A DNA stretch of 64,000 nucleotides, taken from contig JAJEKV010000092.1 of the NCBI GenBank assembly GCA_021234155.1, forward strand, positions 1,930,561-1,994,560, in the 5' to 3' direction. This document shows, piece after piece, positions 11,959 to 24,013 of this stretch (the first letter of the stretch is position 1; every line of letters starts with the position of its first letter). This DNA comes from Isoetes taiwanensis (lineage: Eukaryota; Streptophyta; Lycopodiopsida; Isoetales; Isoetaceae). The notes under the pieces were generated by a model. That model did no database searches. It saw only the letters and a list, made by a program, of their open reading frames with translations, and was not told the DNA's origin. Made by a program: the position numbers and the translations under genes.

Positions 11959-12411
11959 AGGGGAGGGTGCCCATAAAGCGCCCACTTAAGGGTAAAAATT
12001 ATATTATGATGGTTTTAATTCGTTTTAATCAGCTATTTTGATATAACACAATAAAATTTCAAGGTTTAGCTTTCAATTGGTACTAAACACCAGTTGTTTC
12101 GACAAATCGAAAGCTCGCTATGAAGATTTTAAGTTCTATCCTTATTTTGACCCCAATAGACCACCAAATGCCCTTCAATGGACCACTAAAAGACCTTCAA
12201 CAGACCTCCAAATGCTCACACTTGACCTTCATTGGGCCACAAGTGCCCATTAATAGACCATGCAATTAGTTCAATTTTTAGTACTTTTTAAGGTGGCCTA
12301 TTGTAGGGCTATTAAGTTAAGGTGGGCTATTAAAGGGTAAAAAGTGGGCCACTAAAGGGCAAAAAGTGGGCCATTGAAGGGGAGTGGGTGGAAGAGGGGC
12401 ACCCTCCCCTA
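11958..12411. mobile_element. MITE-like element with GGGGAGGGTGCCC termini and TA flanks
   Basis: The left end GGGGAGGGTGCCC (11960-11972) is the exact reverse complement of the right end (12397-12409). Each is flanked by TA, which fits a Tc1/mariner-like target duplication. The interior of about 450 bp has no coding capacity but holds many short repeats of GGGCCA.TAAAGGG in both orientations. Non-autonomous status follows from the absence of any transposase. Confidence 0.65.
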
Positions 12412-12920
12412 AATGCCCAAAATCTATCAATAAGAGCAATTTCAATAAAATATATGTCATCATTATACGGATCAACTTTGCCCAATGTTATTTTAGTATA
12501 TAGTGGCCAATAATACGATGGGCAATTGTTGTAGCCTATAAAGGTTCACGGGGTAGCAACAATGTCATTCATAATGGACATTAAAGTATAATGAAAATAT
12601 TACAAAACGATTCTCTTACATTAGAGAAAATAAAAGAAGGCATCACAGCCTAGTAATTTTATATAATGATCAGGTACACCGCCCTGTTGCTTCCAGAAAT
12701 AAATAAGCTTTAAGCTCTTCTATAAAAGTGGTCACAATACAACACTTATGCAGATATAAGACATCGTTGAAGACTTTCATAATAAACTGATGAGCCTTCT
12801 TTATAATCCTCATGAGACGATCAGAACCTGAAGGCAAGCTCAGACACAAGGGTATGTCTATGCAAATACTGAGTTATCCAGATTCTGGATAGTCATGTGA
12901 TATGAATGGGAGGACTACAA

Positions 12921-15900
12921 TTAGAATAAAAGCTTCATGTATACTGCAAGCCACCCTGTCATCGAGATAATGGCAATAATGTGTTCCCAAAATAAAATTG
13001 CTGATGCTTCTTGTTCTGCATATCCAATGAGACTTGCTACCGCACCTGTAAAGGTTCCATGTTAGAGCACAAAAAAACAGATACTGATAGCAAGACCACT
13101 TGTTTCGTTCACCTGCCAGGATAGAAGATGGCATAGAGTGCTGCAGTAGAAGAACAAAACGGAACATTTTGTCGCTTTCAGGAAGAAAATGAAGCTTGTC
13201 TGCCAGGAACACGACTAGAAGGCCCATAAATGGGACCACAAACAGCCGAACAACAACAATTGTCACTGTTGTTTTTAAGCCTAAGGCAGATGCCCCAGGA
13301 CCTGTCATAATGGAAGATAACTAAGCTCATCTGCATAGTGCAACATAAAGTTACAATGCCTAAAACTTACCCTTTACAAGGTTTCCACCAAGAACAAGCA
13401 TAATGCAGGGTATCATAGCTCCACTGTAGTAACTTGACTGTTAGAATTGCAGGTCATTTGCAAGTAAAACTAAAAATGAACAAGGGAAGTTCTAAAGGTG
13501 TGTACCCCAACATATTTAGAGCATCAGACAGGAAATAAAATACAGCACTGTCTTGTAGGAAAACATTCTTCAGGAATGGAATTGATCCAACTATAAGGGC
13601 AAGTATCTGTAAACAAATAAAAACCCAGTATTACTCCAGAATAGCTCAACTCTTGGTTATAATCTAGTACATGTTTTTTCCACAATAAAATAATTAGAGG
13701 TTGACCTAATCAATTATGCTACAAGATCTTAAAAAATGAAAAGAAGAAGAAAGAGGAATAAGCATAAAAGCAATCTTATTGATGGTTCACAGACATACAG
13801 ATAAAAATAAATCCAGTATGCATGGCCTTTCACATTGACATGCTAGAATACCTAAAGACCATTAAAAGCATTACCGATGCAACAACAGGTGGCTGCAAGA
13901 TATCCTGAAGTCTGACAATATCCAAGCAACTTCTAATTCCACCACCTAGCTGGAAATATAATGTCCAAAAAGGTCAACATATCTGTTACAAACATTGACT
14001 ACACTTTCACAAAATTTATTTATTTACCATTAGGAGTAATTTGATAAAGCATCCAAAGGGCAATCTATGAAGGAACAATTACTTGTAGCTCTAGGTAAGG
14101 TTACTGATTTTCAGCCAATAGTGTTGGCTTTGAAAGGATCGAAATTATTTGCACAGCACTACTCCTATCAAGAGACGAGAAAATTTAAGGTTACTTTTAC
14201 TCGATTATAGCAGAAATTCATAAAGGCAGAGCTTGATATAAAGAGACTTGGAAAGACTGAAAAAATGAATTATATTAAAGACTTTGAAGAGAGAAAGGTA
14301 TCTGGTAACACTGGTTTGGATTTATATAATTGAACTAAAATCTGAAGCTGTTATAAGTTTTTTGAAACTTCAATCAAAGCCCTTCAAACAGATAATGGAG
14401 GCGAATATATTTCTAGGTCACTTTAAGAATTTTTAGTCACTAAAGACATTCAAAGGGAGCTCAGAGTTCCATATGCCCAAAATGAGAACGAATATGTCGA
14501 ACTACTCTTGATTTGGCAGGATCCATCATGTCTTATAAGCAGTTGCCTCCTCCTTTTGGGCAGAAGCAGGACACCTTATTAATAAGGCACCTACTCATGC
14601 TTTAGATCTTAAAAACCTATAATGAATGCTTATATGATACCAAATTAGATGTTTCACATTTCAGGGTGTTTGGCTGCTTAGCTTTTGCCATGCACCCAAG
14701 GGAAAAGCTGGATAACAATGGCAAGTTGGCTGATAATAGGGCACCATAGTGCATTATTATAGGTCATCCAACTAATGTGCAGTTATGACCAAAACAATAA
14801 AGGGTTCATTGGTTCCAAGATCTCAGTAGAAATGTCAAACCAGCAACTCTCTAGTGTGACAATGGTGGAGGCATTTAACATGCATTTAGTTCATTTTCCT
14901 CGTGTTAACTGAGCGCCATCCAGTTTTGTGCGTCCCGGGGTAGGGCTGACATTGCCTTTTGTTTCATCTTCATTCTATCTATCATAGAATAGAACTGACT
15001 GTTCATACCTTAGAAACATAGAGAGAGAGCTAAAATATTCAATGCCGGCAAAGTGCATATATTTAAAATAGCCGTATAAGGATGCCTTCAAAAATTTACA
15101 TTTCTTTGAGGCTTATATGTTTCATAACGACTGTTGTTTAAGAGCCTACATATAGGGAATATGTCATCCACACTTTGCATCAAAACATAATGCCACCGTT
15201 GAAATTAGATGTGTCATCATTTGGGAAGTTTTACTATTCAAGGCTATTTAAAATTGTTAAGTGACCAGGTTCATGCCCACCAATGGTTTTTAACAAAACA
15301 GGAGTTCCTTACCTTTTGAAGCATAGTCTTCTGAACTGGTTCATCGACATCTACATCCTCATCAGAACTTGAAATAAGGGGTGTGGAAATATCCAGTTTC
15401 ACTGATCCAATATTGTCAGATTCAATATAGTCCTTCGGAGGGGCGAGCATTTGAAAGACAAATGTGTATACTATTACTGCTCCTACCTGCAGAATGATTG
15501 CAGAATCAATTACCGTATCGGGACTCGTTATGGACAAACAATAACAATACTTATGTGGTTTCTATGCTAGCAAACATAGATCTATCAAGAAAAGTAGTTG
15601 ACTATACCCACTGTCCAAATGATATATAAGCCACACCATCAGTGTTGCACTTATCAGAGTCACCAAAGGGATTCTTCTTGTCATGGCAAATAGCTCCAAG
15701 AAGTACAAGTGGAATATTTCCAATGTTCCCTATAATAAAATATGGGTTATGTCAAATCTCTCCCTTCTAATAGCGAGGAAAATGAGGGAAGTACCTATTC
15801 CTATAAAGACAATTGTAAACTTGAAAAATTCCTTTGGAGGGCGAATAATAAGTGCGACAATGAGCCCCAAGGTACAGCCTAGGACTGCCCCAAGCACAAC

Positions 15901-16288
15901 GTTAACTGGAATAAACCACCTGCATAAAGAGAAATTTCTAAGATATAAAAAGTCATGTGCCTGGGCTCTAAACTGAAGGTTACCATTCAAGTATTTTCTG
16001 AAATGTGACTGCTGATCCAAGCTGTGTGAATATTAAGCAAGGCAAAAACACAGTGAACACCAACTGCACATGGCAAACCAAATGTTCGGCGTCTTTGATG
16101 GAAACCCAAAATGATAATAACTGTGAGAACTGGGGCAAAGGAAATACCTTACTAAGCTGCTTTCGGGCCTTAGCTGGTAATATATCCACATATTGGCTGG
16201 CCATGAGCAGACCCAATGCACACATGATAAGAACTTTCGCAATTGGCAAAACAGAAAATTCAAGCAGCTGGCCGATAGATTCACCCAT
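12921..16288 (-). CDS. PILS: PIN-LIKES (PILS) auxin efflux carrier family protein, ten exons
   Basis: Joining exons 16288-16148, 16063-15984, 15919-15795, 15729-15608, 15486-15313, 13949-13875, 13606-13506, 13423-13371, 13301-13113 and 13045-12921 gives one frame of 394 residues with GT-AG at every junction. The product begins MGESIGQLLEF and ends AVYMKLLF. It has the two hydrophobic halves of the family. The N-terminal half includes LPAKARKQLSKLVF, GNIGNIPL and ..NPFG.S.KC. A central acidic loop (SSSDEDVDVDEPVQ) follows, then the C-terminal half with DILQPPV, IPFLK, MLVLGGNLVKG, VVVRLFVVP and LLQHSMPSSIL. PILS proteins reside in the ER membrane and lower nuclear auxin signalling by intracellular auxin retention. 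An upstream in-frame ATG at 16309 is possible; I prefer 16288 because MGES matches the compact family N-terminus. No stops or frameshifts are seen. Confidence 0.93.
14190..14810 (+). pseudogene. Ty1-copia integrase remnant in a PILS intron
   Basis: It lies inside the 1.36-kb fifth intron of the PILS gene, in the opposite orientation. The integrase core appears as TDNGGEYIS (around 14388-14414), then KDIQRELRVPYAQNEN. Further on, HISGCLAAFAMHPREKLDNNGK and IIIGHPTN correspond to the usual copia GCLAY..P..KR.K.D and FLGY segments. Several stops and frameshifts disrupt it and no LTRs are recognisable, so it is an old fragment. Confidence 0.75.
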
Positions 16289-17333
16289 TTTGTGAAATTG
16301 ATGCACCAAGCTCTGGATTTTAGATCCGCAAACTTCAGGAACTACAGATCATCATATGTCGACCCAACTGGACAGAAAGCGATACAGATTGGAGAACAAG
16401 AAGCCCCTCGGCTACTTGGATCTGTGTCAGTGCCCCGACTACATGTGGCATTATTCTGCTGGAGGACAAACTGACCTTTGGTACAACTAAGAGGCTTAAC
16501 CCAAAACTACTAGAAAAGTTTAGTAAAAGTTGTATATCCTCGCGGAGCACGTTAAGAGGGGGGCCATTGGACAAAATTGGCTCACAAAAAGTTGACCAAA
16601 AGGATCACACGTGTTATGTCTCTTTTTATAGCTGAGATTTGAAATCCTATTGTTTAAATTTTCCGGTTTGGAAGAAAACTTTTTGGATTTTTCTTTAGCG
16701 AAATTTACTAAGATTTTTGAGATTTTATTGGGGAATTTAGATGCCGGGGAAAAATCCCGATTTCGAAAAATTGGAGATGCATTTTTTGCTATGATTTCTA
16801 AACTTTGCCTTATTCGTTCTGAGGCTTCAGCGTTGCAGCTGTCGAAGCATGCATGTTAGCCATATGGATTGGCATGCTTTTATATTTTTGCATTCGGTTT
16901 TTTTCTTCAGATGGGAGATCCGATTGTGTCGCCATATTTTTTACCTTCATGAAACGTCAAATATGCTGAGGCGATTGCATGGATTTGCTCCTTCCCACTG
17001 ATATGTCACTGCCAGGTTCATCCTTTTCTTATCTTATAGTTTCTTCATCTCAATTAGGAGCACTTGATTTCTTGAAGACGCACTCTGAATCGGCTCTATG
17101 CAGGTGTGCATTGACTTGATTTTGTGCAGGTGAGCATAGGTGATCTGGAGAGAAGCATAATTGTGATTCGGGCAGTGTCGAAACTAAGGATATTTGAGGC
17201 CAAGATTTGACAAGCTCCAAATTTGGAGCATGATTCACAAATGATGAATTTCTGGAAGCTATTACAGACCATAGAAAGGAGTACTGTGTAGGAGGTAAGA
17301 ACTGGTTTCCTTGGGTTCAAATCCCAGAATCAT
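16289..17333. other. 5' flank of the PILS gene
   Basis: The promoter of the minus-strand PILS gene should lie here. I could not place a convincing TATA box or start site. Frames in this stretch show no family motif. Confidence 0.35.
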
Positions 17334-17820
17334 AAGCTTAAAAATTTACCAGATTTTCAAAGAAGTTATGGTAGAATCAATTATCAGACTCAACATGAAT
17401 GTAAGAAGCTATGCAATGCAGCTTTCAATATTTTGTGCTTTTCTTCAAGACCACATGATATCAGAGATCCAGACCTTAATACTGTTTCAAAAGAACAGTT
17501 GCACGCTATTTTGATTTTATGTTTCAAGAGACAAAATGCATTAACTCTATCTGCTTGCAGGACAATTTTGAAGCTTAGAAGTTCATCAGACTTTGCAAAG
17601 AAGTTACGGTAGAATCAATAATCAGACTCAACCTGAATGTATGAAGGTATGCAATTTCGAATATTTTGTGCTTTTCATTAAGACCACATGCAATCAGAGG
17701 TCCATAGCTTTGGTACTATTCAAAAGAGCAGTTGCTCTCTATCTTGGTTCTCTCTTTCAAGGGACAAAACTTGCATTAACTCTATTTGTTTGTTTACCTG
17801 CACGGCATTTTTGAAGCTAT
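17334..17820. repeat. diverged tandem repeat, two units of about 245 bp
   Basis: Unit one (about 17334-17578) and unit two (17579-17820) share blocks in the same order: ACC or CAGA..TT.CAAAGAAGTTA, GGTAGAATCAAT, CAGACTCAAC.TGAATGTA, AATATTTTGTGCTTTTC, GACCACATG and CATTAACTCTAT. Differences are spread along the length, so the duplication is old. Confidence 0.7.
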
Positions 17821-19347
17821 ACTGTCGCAGAGGTTTTTTTCAATAGATGTTGGTGGTATCTCTTAGATATTTCTAGTTTTGATTTCACAAAAGTTTCTGT
17901 CAATAGCAATAGGCGAAATCTCTATAGACTTCTCGAGTACTACCTATGCATTCTCTGAAGCTTGATTAACATTTTAGGTCATTGGATAGGATTTGTTACA
18001 GTTTATGTCATTTGCATGGCATGATATGGCCATGAATATGAATGTACTTCAGTTGATTTTGGCCATATGTTCCCTTATCTCTTGTGTTAGATAGTTCATA
18101 ATGAACATTTCAAGATTCTCTAAAACATTGCTTTGAACGTTTCAAGTAATGATGCACCCTTTGCTCTATACTACGTATAACATAGACTGGGATACTTCTA
18201 GAGAGCAGTTATTATGATGATTGTAAAAACTAAATCGATTTTAGATGTATGTTCCCTTATCTTGGATACTTCGTAAACATCATTATTGCTAGTTCTATCT
18301 ACCTTCATCTCAGGCCAAAAATCCCAATTTGATAATGAGTTTGGAAGAAGATCTGCATACAGCCACAATAAAGTCTCTTTATTTTTCTACCTTTCATTTT
18401 TGGATTTTCAGGTCAGCAAGAAAACTACATGAGCAGTTCCTTCATTGCGTAATAATTAAAAATGATATTCAGAAGTAGAATATTTGCATATAGCCACCCA
18501 TGTTATTTGCATCATGATTTGTTTGATGTAGCTCCATAATGGTGTATTTCTTTCTTCTATGGGATGCTTCATCAGAAAAATGATAGATATCCTTTCACTG
18601 CATTGTACTTAGCTTTGGGGTAAATAGGTGTTGCAACTCATAGTTTGTCTCTTGCATTAGGGGAATTTAGACTCAATTGTCTCTTGCATTAAAGGGACCT
18701 AGAACAACTTTGCATAAATATCATTCTCGAATGTATGAACTATGGCAAATTAGGTATCACTAAAGAATTCCGGTGTTTGATGCATCACCTATGTTCTGGA
18801 CTAGGATTCACGTGTTTAGCTGCCCATCATGTCTCCCCAGTTATAACAGCATCAACATTGTGTTCTATTAACTTCAAACGTAGCTTTTGAGCTCTATATG
18901 CAGGTCCTGCTCATAAATGATATGGTCATTGAGATTTGTCTACATCACTAACTTTAAATAAATCTCTGGACTGACAGGACATTCTTTTTGTTGTAGTCCA
19001 ATGGTTGGTTTTTCCATTACCTTTTGGTCTATGTTTATAGCTCCTATTAATTGGGTCATTAGGCATTCATTTGGGCAAGCTGCAACCAGCCTAAGCACAA
19101 GGGAATCTGGACCAAAAGCCATGCCTGAGCACACTAACTTTTCAGGTATATAGTCTTCACCAACCTTCGTCAAATCTATATGTACATTAACAGCTAGACC
19201 ATGCTTCTACAATTGAACAACTAACATCAGCAACATCTCAATGTCGTTTGTTCTTAGTATCGTAGATCCCTTTGTTCTTTACATTCCCACGTCATTCTGT
19301 TGTTGCTATGGTTTGAATTGTGCACTTGGAATTGTTTCAATTGTTTT
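17821..19347. other. unassigned intergenic DNA
   Basis: AT-rich, without recognisable genes. A minus-strand frame at 18940-19173 looks protein-like but matches no family I know. Confidence 0.35.
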
Positions 19348-19513
19348 TTGGGTTGCCCCTAGGGGGGCAAACCCTTGTTTATGTGGGCTTTTGGGATATC
19401 CTAGGTATATGCTGGAATATACCTAGGATATTGGGTTGCCCCTAGGGGGGCAAACCCTTGTTTATGTGGGCTTTTGGGATATCCTAGGTATATGCTGGAA
19501 TATACCTAGGATA
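19348..19513. repeat. exact 83-bp tandem duplication containing foldback segments
   Basis: The unit starting TTGGGTTGCCCCTAGG occurs at 19348-19430 and again at 19431-19513 with essentially no differences. Each contains a 14-bp perfect stem (ATATCCTAGGTATA and its complement around an 8-bp loop). A third, slightly changed copy begins at 24908. Confidence 0.85.
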
Positions 19514-19827
19514 TGCTGTGACTGCTCCAAACCTACTCTTACCTGTAAACTCTCGGTCGCCATTGTTGCTGTGCGGCTGGTGTGGGAACTGGTTAACCGG
19601 CACCGCCAAGCATTAGAGCGAGGTCCATAAGCTGGTGTGGGAACTGGTGTTGGAAGAAGGGGGAATTGGAAGAATTTATCTCCGGACTTGGATTATCGGC
19701 TGGTGCATGACTGCACCCATCAGAAAGACTTGGATTCAGGTAAGCTCCTTCACTCTTTGATGATTCAAAACTGTCGTGATTCTGCTCCCTTCTTAGCCAA
19801 CCATCTCATTCGTCTTTTAATGGACTG
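19431..19827. repeat. segmental duplication shared with 24908-25247
   Basis: Beyond the 83-bp unit, the sequence through the PPR-like segment is nearly identical to 24908-25247, including TGCTGTGACTGCTCC, CTCTCGGTC.CCATTG and the coding part with CTHQKDL. This copy carries an extra internal segment of about 54 bp (around 19594-19647) that repeats GGTGTGGGAACTGG. High identity suggests a fairly recent event. Confidence 0.8.
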
Positions 19828-19890
19828 CTGGTGGAGAGTTTGTGTGTTTGATGCGTCTTCTGGGTGTCGCAGAGCGAATTTGCATTTTTT
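19655..19890 (+). pseudogene. PPR (PLS-class) N-terminal fragment, copy 1
   Basis: The translation contains RLVHDCTHQKDLDSGKLLHS, then SAPFLANHLIRLLMDC. This is the usual opening of plant PLS-class pentatricopeptide proteins (two-helix repeat, first segment before the SLxxA repeat). After that the frame runs into unrelated sequence and stops. Such proteins normally edit or process organelle RNA, but this fragment cannot work. It is the duplicate of the copy at 25080. Confidence 0.65.
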
Positions 19891-21239
19891 TTTGTAAGGT
19901 AATTGCTAAACACTCTCATTTTAAGTTATGGATGAATCGCTTACAGAGATTAGATTGCTGCATATTACCATATTCCGGGACCATCAGAACTTTTTACCAT
20001 TTTCTATTTTAACTTTTCCTGCAGATAGATCAAGTCGGCTTGGCTAGGGTTCTTGTCTTCCACATCTGTGTTTCATTTTGTGTCCTAACTTTTTTCTGCA
20101 GATAGAAAGTCGGCTTGGCCAGGACTCATTGTCTTCCAGTTTCTTTGCCTTGCAATGGTGTTTGTTTGTTTTATACAAATATTTCAATTGCAGATAGTTC
20201 GGCTAGCTCTGGTTAGGTCCAAACTTACAGTCCACAGGTCGGTCTACCATGAATAATGAAGTGGATTTTGCCTTGGGGCACAAGAAATTCTATAGGCAAA
20301 AGCTCTGCTTGTTTTTGGAGATTTTACTCTTGATACCTTGATTTTGTGGCCGGGTTATAATCTAATTTGTATTTCACTATCCGATGGTTTTTCCACTAGT
20401 GACAAGGCATTTACATGCCCATTTGATGATGTACTGGAGATTGTGAAGAAAATTGGTTGTATATGTGTCGCCATGGTCCAAGTTCTTTGCAGCGCCTGTA
20501 TTTTATTGGCCTGGTGAAAGCTCATGTGGCTTGCATCATGCAGCGATTTTGTCAACAATATAGCAGGTAAGGCTTCTTCTTCTCGTGACATTCTCGTAAA
20601 GTATTTATTTATTGACAAAAGATGCAATTTAGTAATGCTATTTGCCCTGGGTTATTTGGAGCAACAAGTTTTGAACGAGGTGGTTCTATGCATTTTCTTG
20701 TGTGCTCCCATGAACTTTTTACTAATTCTTTTGATAAGCAAAGAATTAGGATGGACTCCATGGGGCATGTTTGCTAAGCAATTACAGCACCGTGGATAAA
20801 TTAAACGACTATACGCATTAAACGAGGACAATAAAGTAAGTGCTGATGCATTTCATGGGTTTTATGAAAACCTGTGTTGTTTAGGTATGTCAACGTCTTT
20901 GCTAATTAATTACGTGAGCATAGCTGTTTGCCAGAAACTGTTTTTTGATAAATATAACTTGAGCATCAACATGCTTGGCTTTCGTATGCTGCACTGGATT
21001 AAGGGTGAGTTGTCGATTGGACATGGTATCTCGTCCGGAGATTAGTAAGCTAAAAACAAAAAATCGTGAGACGTCATTATATCATTGCAGGTGGATGTCC
21101 TATTTACTCTTAGGAATGAAGGTTTACTGCTGATTTGCTGGTTTTCTTAAAGCATTCTCTTACTCTATTGAGAAGCATCTTCAAATGAACTCGAAGATGC
21201 TCAATACAAATGTCTCATATTGGATATACTTGTTCAATT
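19891..21239. other. unassigned DNA with a short three-fold repeat
   Basis: The segment TTGCAGATAG..TCGGCT(T/A)G recurs near 20022, 20097 and 20191, each preceded by a pyrimidine-rich run like a splice acceptor. No exon motif follows that I recognise. The frames at 20355-20799 lack known motifs. Confidence 0.35.
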
Positions 21240-21880
21240 GATGTGATCACGGCTTTGGAGGTTGGATCGATGAATCTGTGATCTATGATCAGATGGAGAC
21301 AGTGAAAAAGAGAGCACACTTACAATACTCCTTGATTTATTCATTGTACTACTGCATACAAGGCTAGTCACAATTATGGGGGATGGCCGTTAAAGTATTT
21401 CATATGAAGGGATTAAGAATATATGCAGCTACTTAATAAATTAGATAACTCCTTTGTGTTTATTAGATAAATTAGGTAACTAGTTATTTTACTATTTACA
21501 TAGGTGAACTTGCTCAATATTAACAGTTCTTCCCTTCCCTTAATAAAGTATCAGCATTTACATAGGTGAACTTGCTCAATATTAACAGTTCTTCCCTTCC
21601 CTTAATAAAGTATCAGCCTTGATTCCTAAGAAACTTCTCCGATGAGATTTGTCTTTTGAGGAACTCTTTGTGAGGATGTCTGCTACTTGTTGATCAGTTT
21701 TGCAATGGACTAAATCACCAACAGCATTATCAACGGCCTCCTTGATGGAGCAATAACGTGTATGAATGTGCTTAATCAGAGACTCCCAAAGCCGTTTGCC
21801 AAACCACATCACTTCACATGCTGCTGCTGTGCCTGCCATGTTAAAGTCTCCATTCAAGAATGTATTTCTGAAATGCACAG
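21240..21880 (-). mobile_element. Ty1-copia 3' end: RNase H tail, polypurine tract and partial LTR
   Basis: The minus-strand frame 21582-21878 holds AGTAAACEVMWFGKRLWE, HIHTRYCSIKEAVDN, CKTDQQVADILTK and FLGIK. This is the standard C-terminus of copia RNase H, but with a deletion in place of the central catalytic segment. A polypurine tract (AAGGGAAGGGAAGAAC) follows, then TGTTAATATTG, which should be the LTR start. The tract plus LTR start is tandemly duplicated with a 62-bp period (21495 and 21557). The LTR continues to about 21240, containing AATAAA. The copy is truncated upstream. Confidence 0.75.
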
Positions 21881-23500
21881 TTTCTATAGTATGTCCATCG
21901 TTTTTGCAGGAAGAATGAAAGACATAGCCTTCATCAAGGATCTAGATTGTTATTGGATAGAGATATTTGATGTAAAAGGAATCGGAAAAATCATTCGTGG
22001 TTCTTAAAATTTTTAAGCGAATAACCAGAGCGTCATTAATCAAAATAGCTTTTTGTTTCATAAGTTTTCATGTGATTTTGTGTAATCAAAGCTTCCTTTT
22101 CTTTCATTGGATTGTGACATATTGTATGAGGGGCTGTTGACATGCATGTTTAAATGACATTGCCTTTTCAGCTTACACAAATGTTTTTAACTGAGACTGG
22201 CATCTAACTAATTTTTTAGTTCTCTTATTATAGCTAGCCTAGGATGCTAGCCACACTTTGGGATTGTTAACTTTCGGATATGCTGATCATGATGCTTGCC
22301 TAGCATAGCATATAATCAGATCTTTTGGATATTTAGCCCACTTTGTTAAGCAAATAGAGGAAAACAAATAAGTTTTCATCGTTCGTGCTCTCTTTTTTTT
22401 TTATTTTTTTTTATTTTTTGAGGATATGTGCTCTTCCAGCCATAGCTCATCACGCCCACCTCAATATCCTAGCAAACTTTGCATGTCATTGTGCTCTCAA
22501 ATAAGTGCTTGCAAAGATATGTTGATAGGTATTTTGGTAGAAGTTACAGTGCATTGAAGCTTTCTTGTGTACGAAAATGTTAAGTACATATTTACCTTTT
22601 GGGAATAGAGATTATCTTCAGGATATTGCAGCCTCATTTCCTTGATATAGTTGACCACATGGAGAGTTCAAGTAGCACAAGGTCATCTTGGAAGCTTGGA
22701 AGCTGAACTGCACTTGGGACATGCAATTTAGGGATCATCATTGTTTCATAAGTTTATACTGGGTTTTCAGTGTGGGTTTTGGTTTGTAACCAAAACATTG
22801 TAAGTGGATAGGTTTGATTACATGGAGTTAATTCTAACGCTTGCACGTCATGAAATGTCAATGGAAAAGGAAGTTCATAAAATGACCAAAGGATGCAACG
22901 GTTCTTTTATTGCATGTGATTTGGATCATGCCTTTGGTATTTTCTTTTGCCAATAGATATTGGGCAGCTCTTTTTCCGTTCTCCAAAATCAATCATGGCA
23001 CAAACAACACAAAGTAACATGTCAATGCAATTAGTCATTTGGGATAACCAAGGTACGCTCTATATCTTGCTCTTATTGCCACTTAATGTAAGGAGTGGAC
23101 GATTGTGAATGTCTTGTCCAAGAGTAAGTTGTTAACAATCTACATATACAATATTATTATTATTTGAGTAAATTACCTAAGGAAATTATTCTTCGTGTAC
23201 AAAGAAGTATGTCAATCGGTTGTAGTAAGCACAAATGTCCTCTTGAATATGGAAAATAAAGACTGACTTAAGAGTGTTTCTTCTCTAAGATTTTTTTTTT
23301 TTTTTTTTTGTTCTACACTGGTGCATGTAGGCATTTCTTTCCTTCAAATTTGAGAGTGCAATCAATGGACAGGTGCAACATTTGCGTGTATTTGGAACAC
23401 CTTCTTTAGATGATATAAGCATGGTTACTTGCAAATGTCTATCTTGATGTCCATAATGATAATTTCAGTGTATTTGTGAATTACTTCCCTGCAATGTCTG
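21881..23500. other. unassigned DNA with poly-T tracts
   Basis: No gene identified. Poly-T tracts occur near 22391-22420 and 23290-23310. The region just before the WD40 exon shows no other WD40 exon. Confidence 0.35.
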
Positions 23501-23593
23501 CAATGGCATGCCATTTGCAAGTATATTGCGACTGGATTCAATGACAAGACCCTAAGATTATGGGTCGTGCAAACAGGCAAATGCATACGTGTG
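23501..23593 (+). pseudogene. isolated WD40 repeat exon resembling TAF5
   Basis: The frame reads QWHA.CKYIATGFNDKTLR then LWVVQTGKCIRV. This matches one WD40 blade of the TFIID subunit TAF5 (QWH..C.YIATGS.DKTVRLWDVQ.GECVR). In an intact blade the LW is followed by D; here it is V, and the frame closes soon after. I found no neighbouring blades, so it is probably a stranded gene piece rather than part of a working gene. Confidence 0.6.
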
Positions 23594-23953
23594 TTGCTTG
23601 CCATGTTTGAAGTTGGGTTGTGACAAACTTAAGTAATGTCTACAAAGGTTGTCCATTCTTCTGAACGATGCATAATTGGAGCATTGGTCAAGTGGCTACT
23701 AGCATGAATAACCCACTTCAAGGCTTTCTGCTCGTGCTTATACACTCGAAGAGGATGCATGTATTCACGCATTCTTATTGATTCGTCATTTGTGTGGGGA
23801 CAACATTGTATATATATCAATAACCTTTTCCACTAACTTTGAACCATTCAAATGTTTAGATTCTCATTAGCATTGAGAAGCCTACTAATCCTCTATTTTG
23901 TGGTTTCTGTGGTTTTATTTTGTGTTTGGAAACTTTCCGCTATATTGTAAAAC

Positions 23954-24013
23954 CGTCTCATAGGCCAGTTGGCCTCCGTGGACGTTAAAATATACTTCCT
24001 TCCTTCCTCTTCC
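23954..24013 (+). repeat. 3' terminus of an RTE-like LINE or derived SINE with TTCC tail
   Basis: The core GTCTCATAGGCCAGTTGG then CCTCCGTGGACGTTAAAA is followed by a short TTCC repeat. The same core, with small changes, ends a reverse transcriptase-bearing element on the minus strand at 49719-49756 and recurs at 51649-51683. Only the end is present here; the body is missing or too diverged. Confidence 0.7.

Noticed and set aside
12874-13308. A 144-codon frame running through PILS exon 9 and the next intron
   Set aside because: It reads through a clear GT donor at 13112; splicing to 13045 gives the proper PILS C-terminus instead.
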